A stretch of 15,705 nt of DNA from DASZMJ01 sp035551935 (GTDB taxonomy: Bacteria > Planctomycetota > Planctomycetia > Isosphaerales > Isosphaeraceae). The stretch spans positions 1-15,705 of the forward strand of contig DASZMJ010000163.1 of the NCBI GenBank assembly GCA_035551935.1. The letters run 5' to 3'. How positions within the stretch are numbered: the first letter of the stretch is position 1; each line of letters opens with the position of its first letter. The notes beneath the pieces were generated by a model. That model did not search any database, was not told the origin of the DNA, and saw only the letters and a list, made by a program, of their open reading frames with translations. The translations under genes and the position numbers were made by a program. This document shows, piece after piece, positions 7,058 to 13,540 of this stretch.

Positions 7058-8503
7058 ATGGGAGACCGCGATCGCCGACGTTGCCCGGGGCCCGGCCCCG
7101 TCGCCTCACGACGCGAGGTCCTCCGCCGCGCGGGGCACGGCTTCGGCATGCTGGGCCTGTCGTACCTGCTCGGCCGCGAGGCGAGGGGCGACGACACCGT
7201 CAACCCGCTGGCGGCGCGGCCGGGGCACTTCGAGCCGAAGGCGAAGCGGTGCATCTTCCTGTTCATGGTCGGCGGCCCGAGCCACGTCGACCTCTTCGAC
7301 CCCAAGCCGACGCTGAACACGCTCGACGGCCAGCCCCTGCCCGCGAGCTTCGGAAAGCTCCACAGCCAGTTCCTCGAGGCCGACCCGATCTGCCTGGGGA
7401 GCCGCCGGACGTGGGGCAAGTACGGCCGCGCCGGCCTCGACATGTCGGACCTCGTGCCGCACCTGCACCGGCACGCCGACGACATCGCCTTGATCCGCTC
7501 GTGCGCCGTCGACAGCGTCATCCACGCACCGGCGCATTATCAGATGAACTCGGGACGGGTCTTCATGGGGCACCCGAGCCTGGGGAGCTGGGTGACGTAC
7601 GGCCTGGGGACCGAGTGCGACTCCTTGCCGGCGTTCGTCGTGTTGACCCAGCCCGAGGGGACGCCCGAAGGGGGCGCGCCGTGCTGGGGGGCGGGGTTCC
7701 TGCCGGCGACGTATCAGGGGACGCTCTTCCGGCCCGGCCCCAATCCGATCGTCAACCTCAAGGGGCCCGACGTCGTCACCCGCGACCAGCGCCGCGCGAC
7801 GCTCGACTTCCTCCGCGCGACCGACGAGGCCGACCTCGACCCGGCCGACACCGAGCTGGCGGCGCGGATCAGCAGCTACGAGCTGGCCTTCCGCATGCAG
7901 GCCGAGGCCCCCGAGGCCGTCGACCTCGCGCGCGAGCCGGCCGCGACCCGTACCCTCTACGGCCTCGACGACCCCAGGACCGCCGAGTTCGGCACCCGCT
8001 GCCTGCTGGCCCGCCGGCTCGTCGAGCGCGGCGTGCGGTTCGTCCAGGTCTACTCCGGCGGCGGCCCGGTCGCCATGCAGTGGGACGCGCACGACGACGT
8101 CGACGCCAACCACGAGAAGATGTGCGGACTCACCGACAAGCCCGTCGCCGCCCTGCTGACCGACCTGAAGCGCACCGGCTTACTCGACGAGACCCTGGTG
8201 GTCTGGGGCGGCGAGTTCGGCCGCACCCCCTGCGCCCAGAAAGGGGGCCGGGGCCGCGACCACAACGCCCGGGGCTTCACCATGTGGATGGCCGGCGCCG
8301 GCATCCGGGGCGGCGCCGTCCTCGGCGCCACCGACGAGATCGGCCTGGCGGCCGTCGAGGACCGCGCGCACGTCAACGACCTGCACGCCACGATCCTTCA
8401 CCTCATGGGCCTCGACCACAAGCGTCTGACGTCCCTCCACAACGGCCGCGACGAGCGCCTCACCGACGTCGGCGGCCGCGTCTTGACCAAGCTCCTCGCT
8501 TGA
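7058..8503 (+). CDS. DUF1501 family exported protein (copy 2)
   Basis: 481 residues; the ATG at 7058 has GAGGAG about 10 bases upstream. A twin-arginine-like signal SRREVLRR (17-24) and a hydrophobic stretch (GFGMLGLSYLLG) suggest Tat export. Family blocks are all present: FLFMVGGPSHVDLFDPKP, HAPAHYQMNSG, LGSWVTYGLG, ISSYELAFRMQ, TLYGLDD, ARRLVERGVRFVQVY, VWGGEFGRTP, GRDHNARGFTMWMAG and AHVNDLHATILHLMGLDH. It is clearly paralogous to the minus-strand copy at 2239-3708, but the two differ throughout, including an insertion of PEGTPEGGAPCWG against DVKGGPPVFD, so they are not a recent duplication. Pairing with DUF1559 rather than DUF1549/DUF1553 suggests a different partner. Function is unknown. 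Confidence 0.92.
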   Translation: MGDRDRRRCPGPGPVASRREVLRRAGHGFGMLGLSYLLGREARGDDTVNPLAARPGHFEPKAKRCIFLFMVGGPSHVDLFDPKPTLNTLDGQPLPASFGKLHSQFLEADPICLGSRRTWGKYGRAGLDMSDLVPHLHRHADDIALIRSCAVDSVIHAPAHYQMNSGRVFMGHPSLGSWVTYGLGTECDSLPAFVVLTQPEGTPEGGAPCWGAGFLPATYQGTLFRPGPNPIVNLKGPDVVTRDQRRATLDFLRATDEADLDPADTELAARISSYELAFRMQAEAPEAVDLAREPAATRTLYGLDDPRTAEFGTRCLLARRLVERGVRFVQVYSGGGPVAMQWDAHDDVDANHEKMCGLTDKPVAALLTDLKRTGLLDETLVVWGGEFGRTPCAQKGGRGRDHNARGFTMWMAGAGIRGGAVLGATDEIGLAAVEDRAHVNDLHATILHLMGLDHKRLTSLHNGRDERLTDVGGRVLTKLLA

Positions 8504-8519
8504 TCCCTTCGCCGCGCGA

Positions 8520-8551
8520 CGACGCCCCGGCGGGCCGATGCCGGGGCGTCG
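8520..8551. terminator. Bidirectional hairpin terminator
   Basis: Perfect 12-bp stem CGACGCCCCGGC (8520-8531) / GCCGGGGCGTCG (8540-8551) with an 8-nt loop, placed between the convergent ends of the DUF1501 gene (stop at 8503) and rpsR (stop at 8579). There is no U-tract. Position and stability make a shared terminator likely. Confidence 0.65.
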
Positions 8552-8578
8552 CGGGTTCGGTCGTCGCGCGAGATTCCG

Positions 8579-8821
8579 TCACTCGCCGACGTAGGGGAGC
8601 AGGGCCATGTAGCGCGCCCGCTTCACGGCGTCGCTGCTGGCCCGCTGGAAGGCGGCGCAGTTGCCGCTCCGCTTGCGCGAGAACATCTTGCTCTGATTCG
8701 TGCAGAGCTTCTTCAGGAGCCCCACGTCCTTGTAGTCGACGTACGCCGGGCGTGGGCAGCCGTCGGGGGTGCAGAACCGGCAGCGGTTCTTGCGATTGCG
8801 GCCGAATCGTTTACGCGGCAT
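8579..8821 (-). CDS. rpsR: 30S ribosomal protein bS18
   Basis: 80 residues. The bS18 core is plain: YVDYKDVGLLKKLCTNQSK, then FSRKRSGNCAAFQR and the C-terminal VKRARYMALLPYV. It binds 16S rRNA in the platform of the small subunit beside bS6. The N-terminal part has closely spaced cysteines (C14-x2-C17-x4-C22, with C40 further on), consistent with the zinc-binding form of the protein. It stands alone: its usual partners (rpsF, ssb, rplI) are not adjacent in this window. A good promoter lies about 80 bp upstream and a shared hairpin terminator follows. Confidence 0.95.
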   Translation of the reverse strand: MPRKRFGRNRKNRCRFCTPDGCPRPAYVDYKDVGLLKKLCTNQSKMFSRKRSGNCAAFQRASSDAVKRARYMALLPYVGE

Positions 8822-8901
8822 GAACCTGGTGTCCTCGGAATCGAAACGGGACCGATTGCGGTGAGCACGGCGCGCGTACCCCGCCCGTGCGGAAAAGTCC
8901 T

Positions 8902-8931
8902 AATGTAAGGAGTGGTCCGGGTGGCCGTCAA
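8902..8931 (-). promoter_or_regulatory. Predicted rpsR promoter
   Basis: On the minus strand TTGACG (8926-8931), 18 bp, TACATT (8902-8907), giving a leader of about 75 nt before the rpsR ATG. The -35 matches the consensus at five of six positions and the -10 at four. The -35 overlaps the stop codon of the ParE-like remnant. Confidence 0.5.
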
Positions 8932-9182
8932 GGTCGATCGCCATGTCTTCGCCGCCAACCGCGAGGGCCGCGAAGGGTATGATAGGCGGCCACAATCGTG
9001 ATCTGATCATCATCGATTCGATAGATGACGGCGTACGGGAATCGTTGGAGGAGGGCGAGCCGCAAGTCTTTATAGGTTTTGGCGTAGATCTCGGGAGAGC
9101 GACGGATGCGGTCGAAGACCTCCTCGACGCGAAGGAGTGTGGTCTCCGCTCGTCGAGGCACGGGCGCCGACGCTCCGATCAT
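8928..9182 (-). pseudogene. ParE/RelE-family toxin remnant, N-terminus lost
   Basis: 84 codons. The C-terminal two thirds read like a ParE-type toxin: VEEVFDRIRRSPEIYAKTYK, LRLALLQRFPYAVIYRIDDD, then ITIVAAYHTLRGPRGWRRR. Intact family members have about 25-30 further N-terminal residues, including a first helix ending in a YxERRPGLG-like segment. Here the sequence before VEEVF is unrelated in frame (MIGASAPVPRRAETT). A neighbouring frame reads CLDERRPHSF at the expected place, which suggests a frameshift with a small deletion. The upstream side is cut off 18 bp from the end of floA, and no antitoxin gene is visible. It is most likely a decayed orphan of a toxin-antitoxin pair; a short functional variant cannot be excluded. 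Confidence 0.6.
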
Positions 9183-9200
9183 CGGCGCCCGGCCCGCGGC

Positions 9201-10274
9201 TCAGGAGGGCTGGGGTTCGCGGCGGACGGCGTTGCCGGTGCCGGCGATGGAGGAGCGCATCTCGGTGTCGGCCTGGATGTTGCGGAGGTGGTAGTAGTCG
9301 GTGATGCCGAGGTTGCCCTGGCGGAAGGCCTCGGCGATGGCCAGGGGGACCTGGGCCTCGGCGGCGATGACCTTGGCGCGGTTCTCCTGGACCGAGGCGA
9401 CGTTCTCCTGCTCGGTCGCGATGGCGAAGGCGCGGCGCTCCTCGGCCTTGGCGCGGGCGACCCGCATGTCGGCCTCGGCCTGGAGGGCCTGGAGGTTGGC
9501 GCCGGTGTTGTCGCCGACGTCGATCTCGGCGATGTCGATCGACAGGATCTCGAAGGCGCTGCCGGCGTCCAGGCCCTTCTCGAGCACGCGCTTGGAGATC
9601 GAGTCGGGGTTCTCCAGGACGTGCTTGTACGAGTCGGCCGAGCCGATGGTGTTGACGATGCCCTCGCCGACCCGCGCGATGATCGTCTCCTCGGTGGCGC
9701 CGCCGATGAGCCGGTCGATGTTGGTCCGGACGGTCACGCGGGCCTTGACCTTCAGCTGGATGCCGTCCTTGGCCACGGCGTCGACGGTGCCGCGGCCCTG
9801 CGCGGGGTTGGGGCAGTCGATGACCTTGGGGTTGACGCTCGTCTGCACCGCGTCGAGCACATTGCGGCCGGCCAGGTCGATGGCCATGGCCCGCTTCGTC
9901 GACAGGGGGATCTCGGCCCGGTGCGCCGCGATCAGGGCGCGGACGACGTTGGGCACGTTGCCGCCGGCCAGGTAGTGCGCCTCGAGGCTCCGCGTCGTGA
10001 TCCCGTCCTTCTCGGTCAGGCCGGCCTGGATCGCCATGATCTTCGACCGGACGATGATGTTCGGGTTGACCTTGCGGAAGGTCATGCCGATCAGCTCGGG
10101 CAGGCCGACGTTGGCGTGGGTCGTCTTGGCCTGGATCCAGAGGTTGAAGTACTTGGCGAAGACGATGCAGGCGAACAGCGCGACGACGCCCAGGAAGATC
10201 AGCAGGAAGATGACCAGGGTCATGTTCGACGCCGAGTCTGCGTCCTTGATCTGGGCCAGCAGGGTGGGGATCAT
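9201..10274 (-). CDS. floA: Flotillin-like protein FloA
   Basis: 357 residues, matching the FloA (YqfA, UPF0365) family in length and architecture. One N-terminal membrane segment (about residues 19-41, LVIFLLIFLGVVALFACIVF) is followed by the SPFH domain, with AKTTHANVGLPELIGMTFRK, EAHYLAGGNVPNVVRALIAA, GIQLKVKARVTVRTNIDRL and ARVGEGIVNTIGS. A long Ala/Glu-rich coiled coil then runs over about 255-315 (QALQAEADMRVARAKAEERR). FloA scaffolds detergent-resistant membrane microdomains. An AAGGA site lies about 5 bases before the ATG. It follows an nfeD-like gene by 77 bp in the same direction, the order known from Bacillus yqeZ-yqfA, so one operon is likely. Confidence 0.95.
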   Translation of the reverse strand: MIPTLLAQIKDADSASNMTLVIFLLIFLGVVALFACIVFAKYFNLWIQAKTTHANVGLPELIGMTFRKVNPNIIVRSKIMAIQAGLTEKDGITTRSLEAHYLAGGNVPNVVRALIAAHRAEIPLSTKRAMAIDLAGRNVLDAVQTSVNPKVIDCPNPAQGRGTVDAVAKDGIQLKVKARVTVRTNIDRLIGGATEETIIARVGEGIVNTIGSADSYKHVLENPDSISKRVLEKGLDAGSAFEILSIDIAEIDVGDNTGANLQALQAEADMRVARAKAEERRAFAIATEQENVASVQENRAKVIAAEAQVPLAIAEAFRQGNLGITDYYHLRNIQADTEMRSSIAGTGNAVRREPQPS

Positions 10275-10320
10275 GGCGGTCCTTTCGGCCGGCCTGGCGG
10301 CCGGGCCCGGTTCGAGACGG

Positions 10321-10360
10321 GTCGGGTCACGTCACGTCATGTCATGTCGTGTCATGTCAG
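10321..10360 (+). repeat. Tandem pentanucleotide tract GTCAY
   Basis: Eight successive 5-bp units, mostly GTCAC or GTCAT with GTCGG, GTCGT and GTCAG variants. The tract spans the nfeD-like stop codon and the start of the nfeD-floA gap. On the coding strand the unit is TGACA/TGACG, so the nfeD stop TGA is itself part of it. Confidence 0.85.
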
Positions 10361-10870
10361 GAGTTGGTCGAGGGCACGATCGGGGGCGAGCCGCACGACG
10401 ATCTGGCCGCCCCGGACCTGGACGGCGCGGACGAGGGCCCCGGCGGGGATCATCCCCTCCTCGGCCAGGCCGTCGATCCGACGGCCCTCGAAGTCGACCA
10501 GCCCCGAGGGGCGTAGCGGCGTCAACGCCCGGCCGAACTGGCCGACCAGGTGCTCGAGCCGGGGGCCGTCATCGTCCTCGGGCCGGACGTCGGTCGGCTC
10601 GGGGGGCTTCAGGAAGATCCACTTGGCCATCGGCGTCCGCGGCCAGAGGTTGATGGCCACGACCAGCGTCAGCGGCAGCAAGACCCCCAGCGCCACCAGG
10701 AACTTCAGGCCGAGCATCGTCGACTGCGAGAAGGCCAGCCCGAGGCTGACCACCACCAGGCCGATCGCCAGCAGGCCGATCAGGCCGCCGGAGGGGATGA
10801 AGACCTCGGCCAGGAACAGGATCAGGCCGATGGCCATGCAGAGGATGGGCCAGAACAGGTCTTGGGTCAT
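10352..10870 (-). CDS. NfeD-like membrane protein, short form
   Basis: 172 residues from the ATG at 10870. An in-frame start at 10954 would add an arginine-rich leader and is disfavoured. Membrane segments are visible at about 8-21 (ILCMAIGLILFLAE), 27-48 and 54-74 (LKFLVALGVLLPLTLVVAI). A polar linker and a C-terminal OB-fold-type domain (about 108-165, VGQFGRALTPLRPSGLVDFE, then GALVRAVQVRGGQIVV) follow. This is the truncated NfeD form without the ClpP-like protease domain, as usually found beside flotillins. It probably acts with FloA in membrane microdomains. No strong ribosome site is seen. The roughly 240 bp upstream of the gene, up to array 2, hold no recognisable gene. Confidence 0.88.
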   Translation of the reverse strand: MTQDLFWPILCMAIGLILFLAEVFIPSGGLIGLLAIGLVVVSLGLAFSQSTMLGLKFLVALGVLLPLTLVVAINLWPRTPMAKWIFLKPPEPTDVRPEDDDGPRLEHLVGQFGRALTPLRPSGLVDFEGRRIDGLAEEGMIPAGALVRAVQVRGGQIVVRLAPDRALDQLLT

Positions 10871-11110
10871 CGCTCGTCGCCGATCCGATCCGGTTGCGCC
10901 TCGAACCCGAAGCCGAAGGGCCGCGACCGTCGCCGCGATCCGCCGTCGGGCCATCGCCGCCCGCCCCCCGGCGCCCGCGCGATCGCCGAGGCCCCTAGTC
11001 TACGACGGTCGGGGCCCGCTCCGCCACAACCTTCCTCCTCCCCTCCCCCCTGGCCGCGCCGGGCCCATGCCGCCCGGGTCGACGCGAGCTACCGAGCCAC
11101 CCGCCGGGCC

Positions 11111-11550
11111 CCGTTCGGTTCGTTCCGCGCCGAGCCGTAGCCGTCGGCACGACTTGCCCGGCCCTCCCATTGCCCCGTTCGGTTCGTTCCGAATCGGGGC
11201 GGGGCGGCCGTAAGGGTCGCCCAGCTTCCCCAATGGCCCGTTCGGTTCGTTCCGCGCCGGCTCATCCTCGCTTCGCCGGTCCCTGGCCCCTCCTCGGAAT
11301 TGGGTTCGTTTTGGTGACCCGCGGGGCCGCGGTGGGTTCGTTTCGCACGGGGCGAGGACCACCGGAAAGTCGCCCCGGCTTGCCCGATCTTGGGTTCGTT
11401 CGGCGCCGCTGCGGGGGCGAAGTGGCTTCGTTTCGCGCCGACGGCGGCGCGTGGTGGGTTCGTTTCGTGCCGAGGGTGCGGGCCTCGGCAGTGCGAGCCC
11501 GCCCGAACCTGGGTTTGTTTGGCGCACGAGGTTCGGGCCGTCGGTTCGTT
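11111..11550 (-). repeat. Dispersed-motif array 2 (same motif, minus orientation)
   Basis: Ten copies of the array-1 motif as its reverse complement (GGGTTCGTTTCG type). GTTCGT-type cores start at 11118, 11182, 11245, 11304, 11336, 11394, 11426, 11458, 11513 and 11544. Intervals are 64, 63, 59, 32, 58, 32, 32, 55 and 31 bp, the same two size classes as in array 1. The long-spacer word is shared: the reverse complement of about 11367-11385 reads GGGCAAGCCGGGGCGACTT, close to the word at 1511 and 1893. There is no 95-bp element and no heptad tract here. No reading frame looks like a real protein. Confidence 0.85.
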
Positions 11551-11560
11551 CCGGGAGAAG

Positions 11561-11938
11561 ATGGGGCGTGATGATCGGGATGTCAAAGAGCGTGCCGAAA
11601 ACAATACTCCACTTTAATATAGCACATGGTTACGGGATCTATTATAGAATACGGGGACGGCCGGCGGTCCCGGGCCGGGAGGTGCGAGCGGCCGGTCCCG
11701 CCGGCCCGCGACCGGCGACCTGGCGGACCCGGCCGGGCGGCCTCGTGTCGCTGTCGCGACCCGGACGCCGGCCGGCGTCCGGGCCACCCCGCGGCTGTGC
11801 CGCCCCGGTCAGGATCGGCTGCTGACCCCTTTCCCGCTTCCCGGTCGACAAGCACCTGATTCCTAGGACAGACGGGTTGTTGAAGGGGAGGCATTCTCCT
11901 GAAGAACGGAGGATGTCGCGAGAGGGCATCGGTGGGTA
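11561..11938. other. Intergenic region with AT-rich island and GC palindromes
   Basis: No recognisable gene in 378 bp. A short AT-rich island (about 11592-11654, containing TTTAATATAG and CTATTATAG) stands out against the GC-rich surroundings and may hold a promoter, but no convincing -35/-10 pair is seen on either strand. The stretch 11656-11800 is extremely GC-rich with several palindromes. The remainder runs into the 3' end of the glycoside-hydrolase-like gene. Confidence 0.6.
11760..11783. repeat. Perfect 24-bp GC palindrome
   Basis: CCCGGACGCCGG followed directly by its reverse complement CCGGCGTCCGGG, with no loop. It lies about 155 bp past the stop of the minus-strand glycoside-hydrolase-like gene and could act as a terminator hairpin or as a protein-binding site. 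Confidence 0.8.
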
Positions 11939-13003
11939 TTAATCTTGAGAATGGGACCGGCGCACCTCGATCGCCGCTTGGTCGACGGCTTTTCGTTCCT
12001 CATCGTCGAGTTGGTCGAAGAGCCGTTGGTCGCGAAGGTCGAACGAGCGACGCGGGCGGTTTTCGGGTGCCCCGCGCTGAGGTCCGTTATGAAAGCACCA
12101 GCCGGCGGCGCCGCCGGAGAGCGCGCCGCGGAGGTCGGCGAGCAGGTCGGCCGCCGACGGGTCCGAATCGACATAGCCCCGACGAAGAGGCTCCTGGTAA
12201 TGCACCGGCACGAACCGGCCCATCGTCTTCATCATCGCCAGGCACTCGCGAGTCCTCGCTTCGGTCTGACCGGGCGACCCCGGATTCCTCGGCCGGTGCG
12301 GTGTCAGGAAGTCGAGCCCCGCTGTCTGCAACGACTCGCGCACATCCTCCTCGGTCAGGTCGTGGCCGCCGAACGAGGCCGTGACCAGACGCGACGGGTC
12401 GAGCCGGCGGACCAGCTCGCGGAGCGTCTTCAGCTCGCTCGCGGGAACGTACCGTTCGTCACCGACATCGCGCTCGTTGGCCAGGTCGAGGTACCAGTTC
12501 CGGTGCTCCCTCAGGGCGGCCACCACGGTCTCGACGGCCCGTTGGTGCGCCTTGAGGTTCGGCATTCCCCACCCGGGCGTCTTCCCGGCGCGCGTCAGGG
12601 TCACGTCGACGACCAGTCCCCGACGATCGCAATCGGCCACGAGTCGCTTGAGCCGGTCGAGTTGCGGTTCGCGCGGGCGACCCTCGGCATCGACCACGGA
12701 GATGTCCTGATCAAACAGACCGCACGTCGCCCAGACCCGCAGCCAGTTGAACCCAAGGCGACGCAGCTCATCGAGGTCGCGTCGGAGGAAACCGTCGGAG
12801 GCTCCCAGGCCGCCGTAGTAGCTCATGCCCAGCAGAAAGGTCGGCTTGCCGTTGATCGTGAAGCGGCTGCCTTGAATCCCGAGGACCGCGTGTCGGTCGC
12901 TCGGCTCGGTCGAAGGGCCGGACGCCGCGCCACCTCGGCGCTCGCTCGCAAGCACCAGGGCCAGGCCGACAACGCCGATCAGAATCGTGCGACGAACGCT
13001 CAT
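11939..13003 (-). CDS. Secreted glycoside-hydrolase-like protein (clan A-type barrel)
   Basis: 354 residues from the ATG at 13003, which begins a signal peptide (MSVRRTILIGVVGLALVLAS) and has AAGGA about 11 bases upstream. An extended frame to 13234 crosses an inverted repeat and is rejected. The mature protein opens with FTINGKPTFLLGMSYYGGLG and DELRRLGFNWLRVW, typical of the first strands of cellulase-like TIM barrels. WYLDLANERDV has Asn176-Glu177 where clan A enzymes keep the acid/base Asn-Glu pair. HYQEPLRRGY offers Glu271 as candidate nucleophile, and GAAGWCFHNG resembles the last strand. Substrate and exact GH family are not determinable by eye. There is no carbohydrate-binding module. 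It is a lone gene, and a 30-bp-arm inverted repeat sits 33 bp before its start. Confidence 0.75.
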   Translation of the reverse strand: MSVRRTILIGVVGLALVLASERRGGAASGPSTEPSDRHAVLGIQGSRFTINGKPTFLLGMSYYGGLGASDGFLRRDLDELRRLGFNWLRVWATCGLFDQDISVVDAEGRPREPQLDRLKRLVADCDRRGLVVDVTLTRAGKTPGWGMPNLKAHQRAVETVVAALREHRNWYLDLANERDVGDERYVPASELKTLRELVRRLDPSRLVTASFGGHDLTEEDVRESLQTAGLDFLTPHRPRNPGSPGQTEARTRECLAMMKTMGRFVPVHYQEPLRRGYVDSDPSAADLLADLRGALSGGAAGWCFHNGPQRGAPENRPRRSFDLRDQRLFDQLDDEERKAVDQAAIEVRRSHSQD

Positions 13004-13036
13004 CAGTGATCCATTCCTTGATAGGGGGATTCTGTC

Positions 13037-13103
13037 GCAATCGGTGTCAGTTCCTATTCCCGTTGTGACAGAAACAACGGGAATAGGAACTGACACCGAT
13101 TGC
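13037..13103. repeat. Perfect 30-bp inverted repeat with 7-nt loop
   Basis: The left arm 13037-13066 starts GCAATCGGTGTCAGTTCC. The right arm 13074-13103 is its exact reverse complement, and the loop is GACAGAA. TGTCGC and GCGACA outside the arms extend it imperfectly. It lies in the leader of the glycoside-hydrolase-like gene. The GTGTCAG-containing arm recalls REP/MITE-type palindromes linked to RAYT transposases; this link is inference. Confidence 0.92.
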
Positions 13104-13149
13104 TTCCCGCGACAAATCGGTGATGAACATGGCCCGGACGCCGATTCGC

Positions 13150-13180
13150 GTGCAAGGACTTGTTGCCACGAGTCTTGCAC
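13150..13180. other. Imperfect hairpin between divergent genes
   Basis: GTGCAAGGACT (13150-13160) pairs with AGTCTTGCAC (13171-13180) leaving one bulged G, with a 10-nt loop. It lies in the 537-bp gap between the divergently transcribed glycoside-hydrolase-like and kinase genes. That gap otherwise holds the 30-bp inverted repeat, the kinase promoter and no recognisable gene. Confidence 0.45.
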
Positions 13181-13287
13181 TCGCAGGAGGCCCAGGCCGT
13201 GTCCCATCCTACCGCGCCGTTGGAACCCACACACCGCAGGGTCGCCGGGATGCTTGCAATCATCATGACGTTCACTTTTGTAGGGTA

Positions 13288-13316
13288 TTGAAAGTCATGG
13301 TCAGCAACATTATGTT
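13288..13316 (+). promoter_or_regulatory. Predicted sigma70-type promoter of the kinase gene
   Basis: TTGAAA (13288-13293), exactly 17 bp, TATGTT (13311-13316), in a locally AT-richer segment upstream of the kinase. It implies a leader of roughly 215 nt before the GTG start. Confidence 0.55.
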
Positions 13317-13540
13317 ACAACGACCGCGGAGGATAGAGACTCGTCGCGGGCGCGGACGCCCCCGGCGCGGGCCAGATCTCCCGCCGATCGTGGCCGGCCC
13401 CCCTCGTCCTCTCGCGGGTCCGGGCGACGCGCCCTCCGCGGTAACATCTCCGATGAACACCCGACGAACTCGCCCGTGACCCAGCCCGACGCGACGGCGT
13501 CTCCGGCCTGTCCGTCGCGCCCCCCTGGAGGCGTAGCATC

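Noticed and set aside
11000..11604. Open frames across array 2
   Set aside because: Same reason: they are translations of the repeat, with no start context or family resemblance.
13150..13180. tRNA or other known RNA gene
   Set aside because: Only one imperfect hairpin is visible; there is no cloverleaf, T-loop or CCA-like end.
13004..13234. N-terminal extension of the glycoside-hydrolase-like protein
   Set aside because: It would translate both arms of the perfect inverted repeat and bury the signal peptide.
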